Source: Parasponia andersonii
Taxonomy: Eukaryota > Streptophyta > Magnoliopsida > Rosales > Cannabaceae
Assembly: GCA_002914805.1 (NCBI GenBank)
Contig: JXTB01000119.1
Coordinates: forward strand, 793,060 to 857,059
Direction of reading: 5' to 3'
DNA: 64,000 bases
Positions 62,163-64,000 of the stretch are shown one piece after another (the stretch's first letter is position 1; the number at the start of each line of letters is the position of its first letter). Both the position numbers and the translations under genes were made by a program. Below the pieces are notes generated by a model. The model saw only the letters and a list, made by a program, of their open reading frames with translations, had not been told where the DNA came from and ran no database searches.

Positions 62163-62369
62163 TATTTGCATCTAGTTGAGTCGATGACTTTCAATGTTTT
62201 TGTACTTGTTTTATTACTGTTAAAATTCATCAATGTTAATTTGTATTTTTTTCTTTGGGTAATTGGATATATTACAGATTATATTAAGCATTATTTAATT
62301 ATTGAAAAAATAAATAAGAACGTGCTAATACAAAATATGAATTAACAAAATGCCATTGAAGTCATGATC

Positions 62370-62560
62370 AAATTTGTTCATAGACCAATACAACACAAAA
62401 TGCCTAGTGAGCGAGTGTTAAAGAACATGCCTAAGATAAAATGGTTCTATAGAACTAGACCATTACAATTCAAAATGGCAAGTGGAAATGTTAAACAACC
62501 TGCTAAGATAAAATGGTTCCATAAAAATGACCATTACAAATCAAAATTGCTTGGCATCAC
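62370..62560 (+). repeat. Three-unit degenerate tandem repeat, about 70 bp
   Basis: Units begin AAATTTGTTCATAGACCAAT (62370), AAATGGTTCTATAGAACTAG (62438) and AAATGGTTCCATAAAAATGA (62511); each has CATTACAA/ATACAACA, then CAAAATGgC. Unit lengths are about 68, 73 and a partial unit. The open frame through it is repeat-driven. Confidence 0.7.
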
Positions 62561-62959
62561 AAAACTATTTTAATCCTACTAGATTAACACATGATCATAA
62601 AGCTGCAACTTCATATTCTTTGGCATGCTCTCCATCCTTTGTTCCAGATGAAGTTCCAACCTGCAGAACCAAGGATTATTTATCCAATTAGTTTTGTTTT
62701 CATAATAGAGCATAAAAGAATATTGCTAGGTGACGCATTTATTATACTCCCTTCAGTAAGTGTTGATTTTTGGGTCGCAAGTTAGTCACTAGTGGAATGA
62801 AACTGAGATGTAAAAGATTCAGATAATCTCTGTGTACTTTTCTGAAAGATATAATTAACAAATTCATCAATGTTGATTGGCATGTGGCCCATTAAAGCTT
62901 CACAAATTAACCACATAATACTTCAGATAACAAGTATAGCACATCACGTTGTTAAAAGT

Positions 62960-64000
62960 AAAATTTACCTTCATTCTATTGCAAGTCCAAGTATTGTGGC
63001 CTTGTTCACCAAATCTGGAGCGGTAAATAGTTATATGGTAGCGCTTCAACTTTTATGCATTCTTTTGAATTACTTCATGCCTCCCAGGTTGAATGCGATA
63101 TATTGGGGGACTCATAGGTGACATAGTGGATTTTGGCCATTCTTCTTGTTGCTTTATAGGGTTGATTATCTCTCCATAAGCCCTCATCCAAGCTTCTTTC
63201 TTATAGCAATCGTCCATATAATTAATTGGGTTTTCCCTTTTATGCAGTATACCAGCAACTCCATGCTTGCATGGAATACTAATTAAGCCCTATTTCCTGC
63301 ATGAGTATGATTTTGTTGCCAAGTTAACATCAAGATGGCTACCATAAGCATAATTGACTTAATATATTTGTTGCCCAGCCCGATAGGCTATACAAAACCC
63401 AATATCATACTTATTGGTCTTTGTAATAGAGAAAATCTTTGGCCCAAGATCATTCTGCCATTTTTAGATGAATTGTCTTTGATGAGTCCACCTCATCATG
63501 AACCACATTCGGAGTCTTTCTAATAGGCCCAAAATGGGCCTCTCCATTGCAGCTAGAATGGCGTGTGCCCTATTAAAAGCTTGACAAAGATTATTCATCA
63601 AAATATTACACTTGTTAGTATCTCTAAAATAGGACCTACTCCATTGTGAAGGAGGCTTCATAGTGAGCCAATCAAATGCATTTTCATCCTCATTTCTTAT
63701 TGTCTCCATATGATAGCTGAATCTAGCTATAGTGGTAGCTTTTACAGCACCCATCATCTTATCCTTTAGATTTTGACCTTTAAAATGTGTCGTAAAATTT
63801 TTTAACAAATGTCTTGCACAAAAGTGATGTTTAGTAGTCTCCAAATCCTCTTCCAGTACATTCTTTAGACCTTTTTGCATGTCAGAAATAAAGGTCCAAT
63901 GTCCAAAAACCACTTCCATGTATCCTGGCACTCAGACTCGACAATAGCGAAAGCAATAGGGTACATCATGTTGTTTCCATATACTCCAACAACAGATAGA
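62960..64000 (-). pseudogene. Mutator-like (MULE) transposase, C-terminal half, broken; continues past the window
   Basis: Read leftwards from the right edge, it has the YGNNMMYPIAFAIVESE...WKWFL catalytic-domain segment, then a frame change near 63925-63945, where residues normally between the two segments are missing. WTFISDMQKGL, HHFCARHLLKNF and NNLCQAFNRA of the MULE domain follow (63931-63464), and then a SWIM zinc finger near 63300 (SYSCRK...GIPCKHGVAGI) and a degenerate CCHC knuckle near 63000 (RFGEQGHNTWTC). Below 63931 the phase is kept, but stops interrupt it at about 63466, 63382 and 63294. The first SWIM cysteine is now tyrosine, and two knuckle cysteines are lost. A possible last exon follows an AG near 62660. 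The element's terminal repeats were not found. It is a dead transposase. Confidence 0.88.

Overview
This is a window of AT-rich nuclear DNA from a eudicot plant. The evidence is intron-bearing genes with GT/AG junctions, plant-specific families (gibberellin 2-oxidase, R2R3-MYB, cell-wall pectinesterase, galactinol synthase), and a dense load of plant-type transposons. The species cannot be fixed from the sequence alone. A 744-base run of N (11876-12619) is an assembly gap that cuts one gene.

Layout. 1-2.7 kb: no gene, then the promoter and leader of a gibberellin 2-beta-dioxygenase gene (three exons, + strand, 2769-5891). 5.9-10.1 kb: intergenic, with one small secreted-looking ORF (7859-8146), a MITE and a decayed repeat. 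10117-11875: the 3' part of a pectinesterase gene (- strand); its 5' exon or exons lie in the N gap or beyond. 12.6-19 kb: intergenic, with several AACGACA-type periodic arrays, a GGG...CCC-ended DNA element and pyrimidine-rich tracts. 19190-20489: an intact three-exon R2R3-MYB gene of the MYB62/MYB116/MYB108-like group (- strand). 21-29.6 kb: intergenic, with MITEs and two adjacent long palindromes. 29830-33534: a broken second copy of the MYB gene on the same strand, whose intron 2 holds a 2.65-kb solo LTR (30219-32867) with a perfect 5-bp target duplication. 34947-44105: a complete but dead Ty3/gypsy chromovirus-type retrotransposon. 44-55 kb: intergenic, with SINE-like elements, tandem repeats and palindromic MITEs. 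55786-57225: an intact four-exon galactinol synthase gene (+) with a clear promoter. 57.7-64 kb: a fourth MITE, a decayed GRF-type zinc-finger gene (+) and the C-terminal half of a dead Mutator-like (MULE) transposase (-), running off the right edge.

The live genes do not form a pathway cluster, as is usual in plants: one removes bioactive gibberellin, one remodels pectin, one is a transcription factor, and one starts raffinose-family oligosaccharide synthesis under stress. No clearly new molecular system was found. The best leads are structural: the MYB tandem duplicate with a solo LTR in a phase-preserved intron, the strand-biased 16-19-bp AACGACA arrays, a hairpin-bearing tandem repeat at 52.8-53.2 kb, the paired palindromes at 26.4-27.0 kb, and a retroelement pol whose frame survives while stop codons accumulate.
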